Both the position numbers and the translations under genes were made by a program. A DNA stretch of 23,527 bases from Clostridia bacterium (GTDB lineage: Bacteria; Bacillota; Clostridia; Christensenellales; Borkfalkiaceae): positions 1 to 23,527 of the forward strand of contig CAAGAU010000018.1 in the NCBI GenBank assembly GCA_900767885.1. The letters run 5' to 3'. The notes under the pieces are model-generated. The model was not told the origin of the DNA, searched no databases, and saw only the letters and a program-made list of their open reading frames with translations. Positions 9,023-16,191 of the stretch are shown one piece after another. Numbering within the stretch: the stretch's first letter is position 1; each line of letters starts with the position of its first letter.

Positions 9023-9748
9023 ATGAAAAGCAGAATAAACGAGGATTTCTGGCTGATGAAAACGCCCGTGGCGCACAGAGGACTGCACGAGGAGGGTAAA
9101 CCCGAAAACAGTTTGCCCGCGTTTGAAAACGCCATAAAAAACGGCTATCCCATAGAGATGGATATTCAACTTACTTCAGACCATATTCCCGTGGTTTTTC
9201 ACGACGACTATATGGAGCGTATGACGGGTGAAAAAAAATATATCCGCGACGTTTCGCTTGAAGACGTAAAAAAAATGCGGCTCGGCGGCACGGACGAGGG
9301 GATAATGACCTTCGAGGAGTTTTTGAATTTCGTGGACGGCAGAGTTCCGCTCGTCATCGAGTATAAAACCCAACGCGACAAGGGCATAATAGCAGACAAA
9401 ACTTTGCCCCTGCTGGATAAGTATAAGGGTGAATTCGTCGTTCAGTCGTTCGACCCGACTATCGTAAGAGAATTAAGGCTTAAACGCCCCGGGTGGATTC
9501 GCGGACAACTTATTTGCAAGGACAGACATAAAAACGTAAAGTGGCTTACGGACAGATTGCTTGCCCGCGGACTTTTAAACTTTTTGTCCAAGCCCGATTT
9601 TATCAATATGAACGTAAAATATCTGCCACTGTCGCGCGCGATGAAAAAAAATCGCAAAGTCATAAGTTGGACTATCCGCACCGAGGAAGAAAAACAAAAA
9701 GCCGAAAAGTACGCCGACAATTACATTTTCGAGCATATCCGCCCGTAA
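9023..9748 (+). CDS. Glycerophosphodiester phosphodiesterase
   Basis: This 241-residue cytoplasmic enzyme should hydrolyse glycerophosphodiesters to glycerol 3-phosphate and an alcohol. GDPD-family motifs are present in order: AHRGLHE with catalytic His near residue 18, PENSLPAF, IEMDIQLTSD with metal-binding Glu and Asp, and VVFHDD with the second catalytic His. VIEYKTQ supplies the later acidic/Lys position, and WTIRT near the C-terminus fits the barrel end. No signal peptide or membrane segment is visible, so it is a short intracellular UgpQ-type member. An AAAGGA ribosome binding site lies 10 nt before the ATG. It may recycle phospholipid head groups. copA lies downstream without a clear promoter of its own. 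Confidence 0.92.
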   Translation: MKSRINEDFWLMKTPVAHRGLHEEGKPENSLPAFENAIKNGYPIEMDIQLTSDHIPVVFHDDYMERMTGEKKYIRDVSLEDVKKMRLGGTDEGIMTFEEFLNFVDGRVPLVIEYKTQRDKGIIADKTLPLLDKYKGEFVVQSFDPTIVRELRLKRPGWIRGQLICKDRHKNVKWLTDRLLARGLLNFLSKPDFINMNVKYLPLSRAMKKNRKVISWTIRTEEEKQKAEKYADNYIFEHIRP

Positions 9749-9771
9749 AATTATAGAATGACAAACGGTTT

Positions 9772-9856
9772 TTGCTTTCTCCTTCGGGTAAAGTTGCACG
9801 AAGTGCCGATAGGTTTGCTTCCTCCTTCGGGGGAAGTGGCACGAAGTGCCGATAGG
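9772..9856 (+). repeat. Two direct copies of a 42-nt double-hairpin repeat
   Basis: Copies at 9772-9813 and 9815-9856 share a 43-nt period. Each contains two stem-loops: CTTCCTCC/GGGGGAAG closing a UUCG-type loop, and GGCAC/GTGCC with a GAA loop. Copy 2 folds almost perfectly; copy 1 has mismatches in the first stem. They lie between the GDPD gene and copA, ending 35 nt before the copA ribosome binding site. No T tract follows, so a REP-like or mRNA-stabilising role fits better than termination. Whether the element is dispersed in the genome cannot be told from this window. Confidence 0.8.
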
Positions 9857-9901
9857 GGACAAAGATAATAAAACTAAAAATCCGACTTTTAAGGAGTTCT
9901 T

Positions 9902-12370
9902 ATGGAAAAAAAGTACACCGTAGGCGGAATGACGTGTTCGGCGTGCGTTGCGAGAGTCGAAAAATGCGTTAAAAACATAAGCGGAGTAACCTCGGTTACG
10001 GTAAACCTTATAAACGGCTGTATGAGCGTTGTTTCAGACGAAGATAAAACCGTCGAAATTCGCGCCGCCGTTACCGCGGAAGGTTATACCGTTAAAGAGG
10101 GTTTTGCGCATAAGCGCGGCGATGAAAGAGAAAAAATGCTTAAAAAACGCCTTTTAATTTCTATTCCGCTCGTCGCGGTGCTTATGTACGCCGCCATGGG
10201 GTCTATGATAGGTATACCCGTACCCTGGTTTTTAGACGCTATGAATATGAGCGGCGCGATATACGCAAGCGCGTTTCAGGCGGTAGTCGCGGGCGCGGTA
10301 ATCGCGATAAATTTCGATTATTACAAGCGCGGTTACAAAAATCTGTTCGGATTAAAACCGAATATGGATTCGCTCGTTGCGCTCGGCTCGTCGGTTTCGT
10401 TTATATACGGTTTGTTCGCCGTCGCTATGATAATAACGGGTCATATAAAAGGCGACCACGATTTAATGCACGCATATATGCACAACCTTTACTTCGAGGG
10501 GGCGGCTATGATAGTCGCGCTTATTACGCTGGGCAAGTTTTTAGAGGAAAAATCAAAAAACAAAACTACCGCGGCGATAAGCAAATTGCTTGCGTTAGCC
10601 CCCGATAGAGCGGTTATCGAGGTAAACGGCGAGGAAGTCGAGATTGCCGCAAGCCAACTTAAAAAGGGCGATACGGTAATTTTAAAGGACGGCTTTTCCG
10701 TCCCTTGCGACGGCGTTGTTATAAGCGGCGACGGCTACGCGGACGAGTCGGCTTTAACGGGCGAGAGTATGCCCGTGTATAAAACCGAGGGAGATAAAGT
10801 GGTTTGCGGTACGACTTTCGGCGGCGGTTCGGTAAAGTTTACCGCCACCGAGGTCGGCGAGGACAGTACCGTTTATAAAATAGTAAAACTCGTAGAGGAC
10901 GCCAACTCCACGAAAGTTCCCATAGCGAAAATAGCCGATACGGTAGCGGGATATTTTGTTCCTGCGGTAATGGCTATTGCGATTATCGCGCTTTGCGCCT
11001 GGCTTATAGCGGGCAAAGGCGTAGCGTTCGCGGTAAACGCGGCGGTTTCCGTACTCGTGGTTTCGTGTCCGTGCGCTTTGGGTCTTGCTACCCCCGTTGC
11101 GCTTATGGTAGGCACGGGTAAAGCCGCCGAAAACGGAATACTCGTAAAAAGCGGCGAGGCTCTGCAAAAACTATCTTCCGTAGATACCGTCCTGCTCGAT
11201 AAAACGGGTACGCTTACGGCTAACAAACCGCGCGTAACCGATTATAGGATATTCGGCGACAGAGCGGAAAACGAATTTTTCACGCTTTGCGCCTCCGCCG
11301 AAAAACCGAGTTCGCACCCCCTTTCAAAACCCGTTATCGCGCTGGCTAAAGAAAAGGGCGCGAGCGTTATGCAAGCCGATAATTTCGAGGCGATAGGCGG
11401 TAAAGGTCTTAAAGCCGAAGTCGGCGGAAAGAGCGTGGTAATAGGCAATAAAAAACTGCTTTTGAGCGAACTTGATTTAGGCGACGATAAAACCGCGCTC
11501 GTAGAAAAAATCGCCGACGAAAACGCCACCGTATTGTTCGTGGGTATAGACGGCGAGTTGGCGGGGTACTTTACCGTAGAGGACGAAATCACGCCCGAGG
11601 CGCGCTATGCCGTTTCCGAACTTAAAAAGATGAAAATGAAGGTGGTAATGCTCACTGGCGATAACGAGCGCGCGGCTGAAAAGGTCGCCGTAGAGTTAGG
11701 TATCGATTATCGCGCCGGGGTTTTGCCCGACGATAAATACGCCGAAGTGGTAAAATACACTTCCGAGGGAAAAAAAACGCTTATGATAGGCGACGGCGTA
11801 AACGACGCTCCCGCGCTTTCGGCGGCGTACGTCGGTATGGCGATAGGCGCGGGTACGGATATCGCGGTAGAGAGTGCGGACGCCGTTCTGATAAAAAGCG
11901 ACCTTCGCGACGCGGTAAGCGCGATAAAACTCGGCAAAGCCGTTATGCGCAACGTAAAGGAAAATTTGTTCTGGGCGTTTTTCTATAACGTGGTGTTAAT
12001 ACCCGTAGCGTGCGGAGTGCTGTATATTCCGTTCGGCATAACGCTCAATCCTATGCTCGCGTCGGCGGCAATGAGTCTGTCAAGCGTTTCGGTAGTGCTT
12101 AATGCGCTCCGACTTAACTTTTTCAAAACTAATAAAGGAGAACCTTATATGAAAAATAAAAACGAAAATTTAACCACAGTCTATATAGACGGAATGATGT
12201 GCGCGCATTGCGTAAAACGCGTAACCGAAATTTTCGCCTCGCTCGGCATAACCGCCCAAGTCGATTTAAAAAAGAAACGCGCGACTTTTGAAAAATCCGA
12301 CGTTTCCGACGAAGAGATAATAAAGGCGATTTCGGACGGCGGCTACACGGTCAAAAAGATCGTTCGCTGA
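9902..12370 (+). CDS. copA: Cu(I)-translocating P-type ATPase with N- and C-terminal HMA domains
   Basis: This 822-residue inner-membrane ATPase exports copper from the cytoplasm. One N-terminal heavy-metal-associated domain carries GMTCSAC (C12, C15). Membrane helices follow from about residue 80, with TGES in the actuator domain, the copper-selective CPC (C389-P-C391), the phosphorylated Asp433 in DKTGT, an HP motif in SSHPLS and GDGVNDAP. YN in FFYNVV and MSLSS in the last helices mark the PIB-1 Cu(I) class. Unusually, a second HMA domain with GMMCAHC (C767, C770) follows the last helix, after a short linker encoded by a ribosome binding site. An AAGGAG site lies 5 nt before the ATG. No CopY or CsoR operator was recognised upstream; transcription may come from the GDPD promoter. 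Confidence 0.95.
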   Translation: MEKKYTVGGMTCSACVARVEKCVKNISGVTSVTVNLINGCMSVVSDEDKTVEIRAAVTAEGYTVKEGFAHKRGDEREKMLKKRLLISIPLVAVLMYAAMGSMIGIPVPWFLDAMNMSGAIYASAFQAVVAGAVIAINFDYYKRGYKNLFGLKPNMDSLVALGSSVSFIYGLFAVAMIITGHIKGDHDLMHAYMHNLYFEGAAMIVALITLGKFLEEKSKNKTTAAISKLLALAPDRAVIEVNGEEVEIAASQLKKGDTVILKDGFSVPCDGVVISGDGYADESALTGESMPVYKTEGDKVVCGTTFGGGSVKFTATEVGEDSTVYKIVKLVEDANSTKVPIAKIADTVAGYFVPAVMAIAIIALCAWLIAGKGVAFAVNAAVSVLVVSCPCALGLATPVALMVGTGKAAENGILVKSGEALQKLSSVDTVLLDKTGTLTANKPRVTDYRIFGDRAENEFFTLCASAEKPSSHPLSKPVIALAKEKGASVMQADNFEAIGGKGLKAEVGGKSVVIGNKKLLLSELDLGDDKTALVEKIADENATVLFVGIDGELAGYFTVEDEITPEARYAVSELKKMKMKVVMLTGDNERAAEKVAVELGIDYRAGVLPDDKYAEVVKYTSEGKKTLMIGDGVNDAPALSAAYVGMAIGAGTDIAVESADAVLIKSDLRDAVSAIKLGKAVMRNVKENLFWAFFYNVVLIPVACGVLYIPFGITLNPMLASAAMSLSSVSVVLNALRLNFFKTNKGEPYMKNKNENLTTVYIDGMMCAHCVKRVTEIFASLGITAQVDLKKKRATFEKSDVSDEEIIKAISDGGYTVKKIVR
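12134..12151 (+). promoter_or_regulatory. In-frame ribosome binding site and ATG inside copA, before the CopZ-like domain
   Basis: AAAGGAG (12134-12140) is followed after 8 nt by an ATG (12149-12151) that is in frame with copA at residue 750. Initiation here would produce a free 73-residue CopZ-like copper chaperone, ending at the same stop codon at 12370. In many Firmicutes copZ is a separate gene directly after copA, so this looks like a fused copZ that has kept its own translation signals. Use of this start is inferred. Confidence 0.7.
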
Positions 12371-12371
12371 T

Positions 12372-12409
12372 TTCGGTTGATACGAAGTTGCGCTCAATAC
12401 GCCGTACTT
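12372..12409 (+). repeat. Degenerate right end of a third palindromic repeat copy
   Basis: Directly after the copA stop, the sequence from TTCGGT through CGCTCAATA aligns, with small gaps, to the right end of the complete copies downstream. CGCTCAATA at 12391 matches 12500 at the same 109-nt offset as the full copies, and the following spacer is nearly identical. It appears to be a truncated, mutated unit abutting copA. Confidence 0.6.
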
Positions 12410-12417
12410 ATTTTTAC

Positions 12418-12621
12418 GTCATTCTGAACGTAGTGAAGAATCCCACAGAGCAAGTGAGGAGTAGATGTCCCGTACTTGTTCGGTGGGATATTTCGCTATC
12501 GCTCAATATGACGTATTTATTTTTACGTCATTCTGAACGTAGTGAAGAATCTCACCAAGCAAGTGAGGAGTAGATGTCCCGTACTTATTCGGTGGGATAT
12601 TTCGCTATCGCTCAATATGAC
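12418..12621 (+). repeat. Two tandem copies of a 95-nt palindromic element
   Basis: Copies at 12418-12512 and 12527-12621 differ at about four positions and are spaced by a near-identical 14-nt spacer (109-nt period). Each begins GTCATTCTGAACG and ends CTCAATATGAC; the outer 29-30 nt form imperfect terminal inverted repeats around a core of about 35 nt. They resemble short interspersed palindromes seen in many bacterial intergenic regions, whose spurious translation contains HSERSEES. No transposase is present, so any mobility would depend on another locus. Together with the flanking AT-rich sequence they fill most of the 475-nt gap between copA and the EF-G-like gene. Confidence 0.85.
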
Positions 12622-12705
12622 GTTCTTTATTTGAAGATTGCCATGCTGCGCTTGCGACGATATAAAAAATTATTAGTGTTTTCATCTATCGTCTAAATTT
12701 TATTT

Positions 12706-12740
12706 GCCGCCCGCCGACGACCGTCGGCGGGCGGCTTTTT
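12706..12740 (+). terminator. Rho-independent terminator downstream of copA
   Basis: A 13-bp GC-rich stem, starting GCCGCCCGCCGA and closing on a GACC loop, is followed immediately by TTTTT on the plus strand. It lies 336 nt beyond the copA stop, after the repeats, and isolates the downstream promoter. No T tract is present for the opposite strand. Confidence 0.88.
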
Positions 12741-12770
12741 AAAAAAATATCGAAAATTTTTAAAAGTCGG

Positions 12771-12799
12771 TTGAAATTCGTTTTTCCGCGTAGTATAAT
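12771..12799 (+). promoter_or_regulatory. Predicted sigma-A promoter for the EF-G-like gene
   Basis: TTGAAA (12771-12776) and TATAAT (12794-12799) are 17 nt apart, one mismatch from consensus. Expected transcription start is near 12806, about 40 nt before the ATG. It lies just after the terminator, so it starts a new transcription unit. Confidence 0.85.
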
Positions 12800-12845
12800 A
12801 AGTTAAAGGTCGAAAGACCGCAATAAATGAAAGGCGGAAAAAAAC

Positions 12846-14897
12846 ATGATTACAAGCGAAATCAGAAACGTCGCTATAATAGGTCATAGCGGCGAAGGAA
12901 AAACCACTTTAACCGAGGCGATTTTATTCAACGCGGGCGTTATAGACCGTCAGGGCAGAGTCGACGACGGCAACACCGTAAGCGATTACGACGCTGAAGA
13001 AATCGCAAGAAAAACTTCGATAAGTTTAACCGTTTCGCGGTGCGAATATACCGACCGTAAAAACAGGCACGTTTATTTCAATCTTATAGACGTTCCCGGC
13101 TTTTTCGATTTCGATGGCGAACGCGGCGCGGCTCTTGCGGCGGCGGATAACGCGCTCATCGTTACGGGTGCAAACGGCTCGCTGACGGTCGGCACCGAAA
13201 AGGCTATCGAATACTGTCTTAAAAACAGAATACCGTCTATACTTTTTATAAACGGACTTGATAAAGATAATTCAAACTTCGTTAAAACCGTACACGCCAT
13301 AAAGGAAAAATACGGCAACAAAATTGCGCCGATGATTATACCTAACATGGTAGACGAAAAAATGAAAGGTTTCGTTAAGGTTGCCTACGGAGTTCTGCGC
13401 GACTGGGAGCGCAACGAACACCCCATACCCGAAAATCTTAAAGCCGACTACGAGGAGGCGCATCAGGCGCTTTGCGAGGCTGCGGCGGAAAACGACGAAG
13501 CTTTACTGGATAAATTCTTTGCCGAAGGCGATCTTTCGGGCGAAGAAATCGAAAGAGGCGTAAAACTCGGCGTAAAGGCTTGTTCCACGATTACCGTTTT
13601 GGGCGGAAGCGCACTTAAAAATCAGGGAATATTCAACCTCATGGATAAAATGGTGTCCACGCTCGTTTCTCCTGCGGACGCCAAAGAACGCGTAGCGATT
13701 GAAAACGGCGAAGAAATAACCGTAAAAGCCGACGAAAACGCGAAACCCACGGCGCAGATTTTTAAAACCGTAGTCGATCCGTTCGTCGGAAAACTCAATA
13801 TGTTCAGGGTGTTCTCGGGCAAAATCAAACCCGGCGACGCACTTATAAATGCCCGCACGGGCGAAAGCGAAAAGGTCAGCGCGTTGTACTATCTGCGCGG
13901 TAAAAAACAACTCCCGGCGGAGGAGATAATCGCAGGCGACATAGGCGCGTTTGCCAAACTCGACGACGTAGCCACGGGCGATACTTTAAGCGCGGACGGA
14001 AAGACCGTTATGCAGAAGATAGAAGTTCCGGACGCGGAATACGCTATGGCGGTTTACGCGGCTAAAAAAGGCGACGAAGATAAAATTTTCGCGGGACTTA
14101 AAAAACTGCGCGAAGAAGATCCGTCGTTTAAAGTCGAAAAGAATGCCGATACGGGCGAAATGCTTATAGTCGGCGTAGGCGAAACGCAACTTGCCGTTCT
14201 TTGTAAAAAACTTAAAAGCAAATTCGGTTGCGAGGCAGTGCTTTCCGAACCGAGAGTGGCGTACAGAGAAACCGTAAGAAAGGTCGCCGAAGGCGAGGGT
14301 AAACATAAAAAGCAATCGGGCGGCGCGGGACAGTACGGACATTGCAAAGTGCGCTTCGAGCCGGGTGCGGAAGACGGCGAATACGAATTTGTAGACGCGG
14401 TAGTCGGCGGCGTAGTACCGAAACAATTTATTCCCGCGGTGGATAAAGGCTTGCGTGAGGCGATTAAAGAGGGCGTTTTGGCGGGATATCCCGTTGTAAA
14501 CCTTAAATGCACGCTTTTCGACGGAAGTTCGCACCCCGTAGACAGCAAAGAGGTGGCATTCGTTTCAGCCGCGAAACTCGCTTATCAGGACGGAATGAGT
14601 AAGGCGTCGCCTTGTATACTCGAGCCTGTTATGGAAATGAAAATCACCGTTCCCGAAAGTTATATGGGCGATATTTTCGGCGATATGAACAAGCGCAGAG
14701 GTCGTATTCTCGGTACGGATTCGGTAGACGGAAAGACTGTTATCACCGCCGAAGCACCGCAAGCCGAAATACTGAAATACGCTACCGATTTAAGGAGTAT
14801 GACTCAGGGAAGAGGCTCTTATAGTACGGTTTTCGTACGTTACGAGGAACTTCCGTCCGCCTTGCAGGATAAAGTTATCGCGCAGGCGAAAAAATAA
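12846..14897 (+). CDS. Elongation factor G-like translational GTPase (paralogue)
   Basis: This 683-residue protein has the full EF-G domain set. The P-loop is GHSGEGKT (13-20), unlike the AHVDAGKT of housekeeping EF-G. DVPGF (82-86) replaces DTPGH, so the catalytic His is Phe86. NGLD (136-139) replaces NKxD at the guanine-specificity motif. Switch I reads EEIARKTSISL in place of the usual RGITI. Domain IV is well preserved, with QSGGAGQYGH and later ASPCILEPVM and a domain V GDMNKRRGRILG. This suggests a ribosome-binding factor with slowed or absent GTP hydrolysis. From memory, EF-G-like paralogues of this type occur in Clostridia and their role is not established. AAGG lies 11 nt before the ATG. 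A separate canonical fusA is expected elsewhere in the genome. Confidence 0.88.
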   Translation: MITSEIRNVAIIGHSGEGKTTLTEAILFNAGVIDRQGRVDDGNTVSDYDAEEIARKTSISLTVSRCEYTDRKNRHVYFNLIDVPGFFDFDGERGAALAAADNALIVTGANGSLTVGTEKAIEYCLKNRIPSILFINGLDKDNSNFVKTVHAIKEKYGNKIAPMIIPNMVDEKMKGFVKVAYGVLRDWERNEHPIPENLKADYEEAHQALCEAAAENDEALLDKFFAEGDLSGEEIERGVKLGVKACSTITVLGGSALKNQGIFNLMDKMVSTLVSPADAKERVAIENGEEITVKADENAKPTAQIFKTVVDPFVGKLNMFRVFSGKIKPGDALINARTGESEKVSALYYLRGKKQLPAEEIIAGDIGAFAKLDDVATGDTLSADGKTVMQKIEVPDAEYAMAVYAAKKGDEDKIFAGLKKLREEDPSFKVEKNADTGEMLIVGVGETQLAVLCKKLKSKFGCEAVLSEPRVAYRETVRKVAEGEGKHKKQSGGAGQYGHCKVRFEPGAEDGEYEFVDAVVGGVVPKQFIPAVDKGLREAIKEGVLAGYPVVNLKCTLFDGSSHPVDSKEVAFVSAAKLAYQDGMSKASPCILEPVMEMKITVPESYMGDIFGDMNKRRGRILGTDSVDGKTVITAEAPQAEILKYATDLRSMTQGRGSYSTVFVRYEELPSALQDKVIAQAKK

Positions 14898-14907
14898 CAT
14901 TAACAGG

Positions 14908-14937
14908 TGCGCGCGGAGCGGATTCGCTCCGCGCGCA
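14908..14937 (+). other. 13-bp GC-rich hairpin between the EF-G-like gene and fruK
   Basis: A perfect 13-bp stem (14908-14920 with 14925-14937) closes a GATT loop. No T tract follows, and the fruK ribosome binding site (TAAGG, 14939-14943) begins 2 nt after it. It may be an mRNA-stability or translation-control element, or a weak attenuator; it is not a standard terminator. Confidence 0.7.
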
Positions 14938-14954
14938 ATAAGGTTTGTCAAATT

Positions 14955-15881
14955 ATGATATTATCGGTATGTCCCAATCCGTGCGTAGATTGCACGATAG
15001 AATTAGATACTTTAAAAACGGGCGCGCTTAACCGGATTGAAAATAAAGTAATAACTTATTCGGGTAAGGCGCTGAACGCCGCGATAGGCGTGGCAAGGCT
15101 CGGCGGCGACAGTTTCGCCACGGGTTTTATGTTCGACGATAACGGAAAGATGTTCGTTCACACTCTCGACGACGAGGGTGTAAAAAACACTTTCGTGTGG
15201 AATAAAGGTTCGGCGAGAACCAACTATAAAATAGTCGATAAACGCTCTATGATGACGGAAATCAACGATAAAGGCGAGCGCGTGCCGGAAGAAAAACAAG
15301 AGGAACTCTTATCTCTTACCGGTACGCTTGCGAAAAACGCTTCAGTAGTCGTAATGAGCGGCTCGCTGCCGTCGGGCGTAGGCGACGATTATTACCTGAA
15401 ACTCGCAAACGCCGTGCCCGGCGGAGTAAAGAAAATTTTTGATATAACGGGTAACAGACTGGTTACCGCGCTGACGGGCGGCGCATATCTCGTAAAACCC
15501 AACCTCGACGAATTACAGGAGGTAACGGGCGAACATTACGACGGTTTCGACGACATGCTTGCAGGTTGCAGAAAACTCCTTGAAGCGGGTGCGGAAAACG
15601 TTATGTTGTCGCTCGGCAGAAAGGGCGCGTTTTTAGTGGATAAATCTTCCGCGCTGTTTTGTAAAAGCGCGACCGTCGCCGTAAACAGTACTGTCGGCGC
15701 GGGTGACGGAATGATTGCCGCCGCCGCGCTTATGACCGAGCAGAACGCGAGCAGGGAAGAAGTTTTAAGGTGCGCCGTAGCGGCGGGTACCGCCTCGGTT
15801 ACAACCCCGGGAACAAACCTCTTTTACAGGGATAAATTCCTCGAAATTTACGACCGCATATCTGTTGAAAAAATTTATTGA
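14955..15881 (+). CDS. fruK: 1-phosphofructokinase family sugar kinase
   Basis: This 308-residue PfkB-family kinase should phosphorylate fructose 1-phosphate to fructose 1,6-bisphosphate. It starts MILSVCPNPCVDCT, typical of the FruK/LacC branch, has GKALNAAIGVARLG for substrate binding and ends with the anion-hole and catalytic base motif TVGAGDGM, where Asp is the base. The start at 14955 is chosen because homology begins there; a longer frame from 14907 would translate the hairpin. It follows the EF-G-like gene by 57 nt and probably shares its promoter. No fructose PTS gene is nearby, so the substrate could also be tagatose 6-phosphate, as in LacC. The family is certain; the substrate is less so. 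Confidence 0.85.
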   Translation: MILSVCPNPCVDCTIELDTLKTGALNRIENKVITYSGKALNAAIGVARLGGDSFATGFMFDDNGKMFVHTLDDEGVKNTFVWNKGSARTNYKIVDKRSMMTEINDKGERVPEEKQEELLSLTGTLAKNASVVVMSGSLPSGVGDDYYLKLANAVPGGVKKIFDITGNRLVTALTGGAYLVKPNLDELQEVTGEHYDGFDDMLAGCRKLLEAGAENVMLSLGRKGAFLVDKSSALFCKSATVAVNSTVGAGDGMIAAAALMTEQNASREEVLRCAVAAGTASVTTPGTNLFYRDKFLEIYDRISVEKIY

Positions 15882-15930
15882 AATTTTGCACATAATAGGC
15901 GTATGCATATCAAGGTATACGTGTGCGTAG

Positions 15931-15948
15931 CGGTCGAGTTTTCGACCG
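15931..15948 (+). other. Hairpin adjoining the ribosome binding site of the 64-residue gene
   Basis: CGGTCGA and TCGACCG form a perfect 7-bp stem with a GTTT loop. The last base of the stem is the first base of GAAGG (15948-15952), the ribosome binding site located 4 nt before the ATG. The placement suggests an influence on translation, but it may be incidental. Confidence 0.5.
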
Positions 15949-15956
15949 AAGGCAAA

Positions 15957-16151
15957 ATGAAACCCCTCTATATAGAGTGGGAAAACGGAACTAAATATTA
16001 TATAGACAGAGTAGGCGAGGTGAGATACGCCCCCGCTAACGTAGGCGCGGAAATACCCGTTCGCTTTGCGTGCGAAATAAACGGATATAAAAGATATTTG
16101 TATTACGAAGATTCTTTAAAAAAATGGTTCGTGGAAAAAGAGATATATTAA
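15957..16151 (+). CDS. Small conserved-type hypothetical protein
   Basis: This 64-residue protein starts MKPLYIEWENGTKYYIDRV. It is rich in Tyr, Trp and Glu, has no transmembrane segment or Cys motif and looks like a small beta-strand protein. Alternation such as VRYAPANVGAEIPVRFACEI and a final KRYLYYEDSLKKWFVEKE suggest a single beta barrel or sheet. I recall similar short proteins in Clostridia, always without a function, but cannot verify this. The frame extends to an ATG at 15903, but the homologous-looking start and the GAAGG site favour 15957. It lies 75 nt after fruK and ends just before a terminator-like hairpin. No function is assigned. Confidence 0.7.
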   Translation: MKPLYIEWENGTKYYIDRVGEVRYAPANVGAEIPVRFACEINGYKRYLYYEDSLKKWFVEKEIY

Positions 16152-16154
16152 ACT

Positions 16155-16182
16155 GCGCCCCGCGGCGAACGCCGCGGGGCGC
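16155..16182. terminator. GC-rich hairpin between convergent genes
   Basis: A 12-bp stem (GCGCCCCGCGGC with its complement) closes a GAAC loop between the stops of the 64-residue gene and the convergent carbamoyltransferase-like gene. On the plus strand it is followed by AAAAATATTTTATTT and on the minus strand by AGTTTAATAT, so neither T tract is ideal. The position supports termination in both directions. Confidence 0.65.
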
Positions 16183-16191
16183 AAAAATATT

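Noticed and set aside
9772..9856. Possible CRISPR-like array
   Set aside because: Only two adjacent units with no spacers; structure is that of hairpin repeats.
10754..11226. Minus-strand open frames within copA
   Set aside because: They are shadows of the copA coding strand, which has continuous, motif-verified coding sequence.
12388..12573. A 61-codon plus-strand open frame containing HSERSEES
   Set aside because: It lies entirely in the tandem palindromic repeats, repeats itself with them and matches the well-known spurious translation of such elements. No ribosome binding site precedes it.
15865..15896. Possible promoter (TTGAAA, CATAAT) for the 64-residue gene
   Set aside because: The spacer is 20 nt and the -10 is imperfect; co-transcription with fruK is equally likely.
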